DNA of 58,503 nt, from positions 1 through 58,503 of the forward strand of contig JAUNSH010000012.1 of NCBI GenBank assembly GCA_030539285.1, given 5' to 3'. This DNA is from Eubacteriales bacterium. GTDB lineage: Bacteria > Bacillota > Clostridia > Oscillospirales > Oscillospiraceae. Shown here in pieces: positions 57,592-58,503 of this stretch. The first letter of the stretch is position 1; each line of letters begins with the position of its first letter. A program made the translations under genes and the position numbers. The notes under the pieces were generated by a model. It was given only the letters and a program-made list of their open reading frames with translations. It did no database searches and was not told where the DNA came from.

Positions 57592-57620
57592 TTGACGAAT
57601 AGGACTTTATATGGAATACT
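57592..57620 (+). promoter_or_regulatory. Promoter for the terminase-like gene
   Basis: TTGACG (57592-57597), 17 bases, AATACT (57615-57620) with TGG before it. Confidence 0.45.
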
Positions 57621-57659
57621 ATAAAGCAAGAAAAAGTTGTGATTTTGGGGGTGTTTTCG

Positions 57660-58073
57660 GTGGCCGGGAATGGTAATAGCGGTAATGTGATTGCGTTTCG
57701 GTTGTCTGAGGCGCAGCTGGAAAAGAAGATCAAGGAGTTTCGGGAAGAGTACGGTGATGGGCAGGACGGAATGGTAACATGGCCGAAATTCTGCGACTTT
57801 CTCGGTTACTCGGAATTAGAGGTTGCCGAGTGCTACCAGAAGGGGAAGGAGGGGAAGAATGCATACAGCGGGCGCGCTCGGCTGCTGGAAGCGTTCAGAA
57901 CGGCGGTTCGTGGCATGACTGCAAAGACCTGCAACAAGCAACAGCAGCTTGCAAAGGAAGAAATGGGAAAGGATTATCTTAATCCGAAGAAGGAAGGGCA
58001 AAGCAACGGCGTGAAGGTGATCAACTATTTCGGGGCAAAAGGCGACGAAAGAAGCATGGAAGCCATGAAATAG
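57660..58073 (+). CDS. Terminase small-subunit-like protein
   Basis: 137 aa from GTG 57660 (GGGGGTG upstream); GTG 57639 is an alternative. The N-terminal helix-turn-helix-like part FCDFLGYSELEVAECYQKG, the middle RLLEAFRTAVRGMT, and the end KVINYFGAKGDERSMEAMK (compare the V-x-FGG-x-D-x-RA ending of phage terminase small subunits) support a DNA-packaging recognition protein. The large subunit is expected to follow but is not in the remaining 430 bases. Confidence 0.6.
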   Translation: MAGNGNSGNVIAFRLSEAQLEKKIKEFREEYGDGQDGMVTWPKFCDFLGYSELEVAECYQKGKEGKNAYSGRARLLEAFRTAVRGMTAKTCNKQQQLAKEEMGKDYLNPKKEGQSNGVKVINYFGAKGDERSMEAMK

Positions 58074-58283
58074 GCCGAACGCAACAAAATATCATTTTTG
58101 TGGCGTTTAATTGGCGGTTTTGGGGCTATCGTTGGTCATAATGACGGACATAGACAGCGAATAGGCCATATTCCACCACTGGAATACAGCAATAAGCACA
58201 ATGACCATGGCTCTGCCTGGCCCAGGGCAATAAGCACCCCTCAGATTTTTTTGCAGGCCTATCAATCAATGACCACCTGTTGA

Positions 58284-58305
58284 GGGGGGATACCCCCCAG
58301 GGGGG
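58284..58305. other. G6-C6-G6 tract downstream of the terminase-like gene
   Basis: GGGGGGATACCCCCCAGGGGGG: two overlapping hairpins or a possible packaging (cos-like) site. The rest of 58074-58425 holds no gene I can support; it includes an inverted TTCCA-CCAC-TGGAA at about 58171-58184. Confidence 0.5.
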
Positions 58306-58425
58306 AGGAAGAAAAACGGGCGGGCCACTCTCTATATGTATAGATATATATGACACAGCCACCCTTCCATTCCGGCCATTTGGCCTGAAACCATCCGTTT
58401 TCAAAACATTTGCGTGTAAGTATAT

Positions 58426-58503
58426 AATCTAAGATTTTACTCCTATCTTAGATTCTAGTATATCTTAGATTACATATACCTAGTCTTAGATATTACTCCT
58501 ATC
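58426..58503. repeat. Iteron-like tract running off the window
   Basis: The octamer TCTTAGAT occurs at 58446, 58463 and 58484, and inverted inside AATCTAAGATT (58426-58436). TTACTCCTATC appears at 58437-58447 and again at 58493-58503, 56 bases apart, so a tandem unit of about 56 bases seems to begin its second copy at the window edge. Confidence 0.75.

Larger units (their letters stand above)
29729..58503. mobile_element. Prophage inserted downstream of tRNA-Ser(CGA), right end not in window
   Basis: Integrase next to a tRNA 3' end, repressor with divergent operators, excisionase-like protein, recombination and replication genes, RusA-like resolvase, large virion proteins and a terminase-small-subunit-like gene follow in phage order. 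No second copy of the tRNA 3' end (TTCAAATCCCTCCATCTCC) is seen, so attR lies beyond 58503. Tail architecture suggests a short-tailed phage. Terminase large subunit, portal, capsid and lysis genes are missing from the visible part. Confidence 0.93.

Noticed and set aside
58426-58503. CRISPR array
   Set aside because: The repeated word is only 8-11 bases with uneven short spacing and no cas gene; iterons fit better.

Overview
The window looks like the chromosome of an anaerobic Clostridia-class Firmicute, probably Oscillospiraceae-like: GC-rich codon use, T-box leaders on aminoacyl-tRNA synthetase genes, strong AGGAGG ribosome sites, and many promoters with an extended TGn -10. Bases 1 to about 29.7 kb are ordinary core genome. 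From the tRNA-Ser gene at 29638 to the end (58503) it is a prophage whose right end lies outside the window.

Core region: dnaX-ybaB-recR; a divergent EamA permease / oligoendopeptidase F pair; a short PaaK-like gene; a T-box leader and alaS; comEC-holA-rnmV-ABC-F-GNAT; mrp; queA-tgt for queuosine tRNA modification; yajC; an SH3-repeat lipoprotein (minus strand); a second T-box leader and cysS-polA-rimI-tsaD with overlapping stops and starts; a D-2-hydroxyacid dehydrogenase (minus); an RluA-type pseudouridine synthase; and a Cys-rich small protein. Two copies of a roughly 170-bp hairpin-rich repeat (19862-20029 and 29112-29281) supply the stop codons of their neighbouring genes.

Prophage left arm (29.7-33.5 kb): integrase beside tRNA-Ser(CGA); a candidate short antisense RNA in the integrase leader; a tail-anchored membrane protein whose N-terminus matches that of the phage's own 1888-aa virion protein; a 34-aa peptide gene; a repressor with a symmetric divergent promoter/operator; and a lipoprotein and a membrane protein. 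I read this as the lysogeny and lysogenic-conversion module. A tRNA-like gene with an 8-nt anticodon loop follows.

Early region (33.8-45.2 kb, plus strand): excisionase-like protein, a gene broken by an in-frame amber codon, a recombination module (DUF1351-like protein, candidate annealing protein, MBL hydrolase), a replication initiator with an origin-like iteron tract inside its gene, a cytosine methyltransferase with a second coding frame nested inside it, a radical SAM protein, many small zinc-ribbon proteins, a P-loop protein and SSB.

Late and right region (45.2-58.5 kb): promoter plus leader terminator, RusA-like resolvase, four probable virion genes (624, 140, 437 and 1888 aa) that suggest a short-tailed phage with a large ejection protein, a minus-strand moron between inverted terminators, a minus-strand operon with a J-domain protein, a divergent ribbon-helix-helix regulator with three operators, a terminase-small-subunit-like gene, and an iteron-like repeat tract that runs off the window. 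Terminase large subunit, portal, capsid and lysis genes are not in the window.
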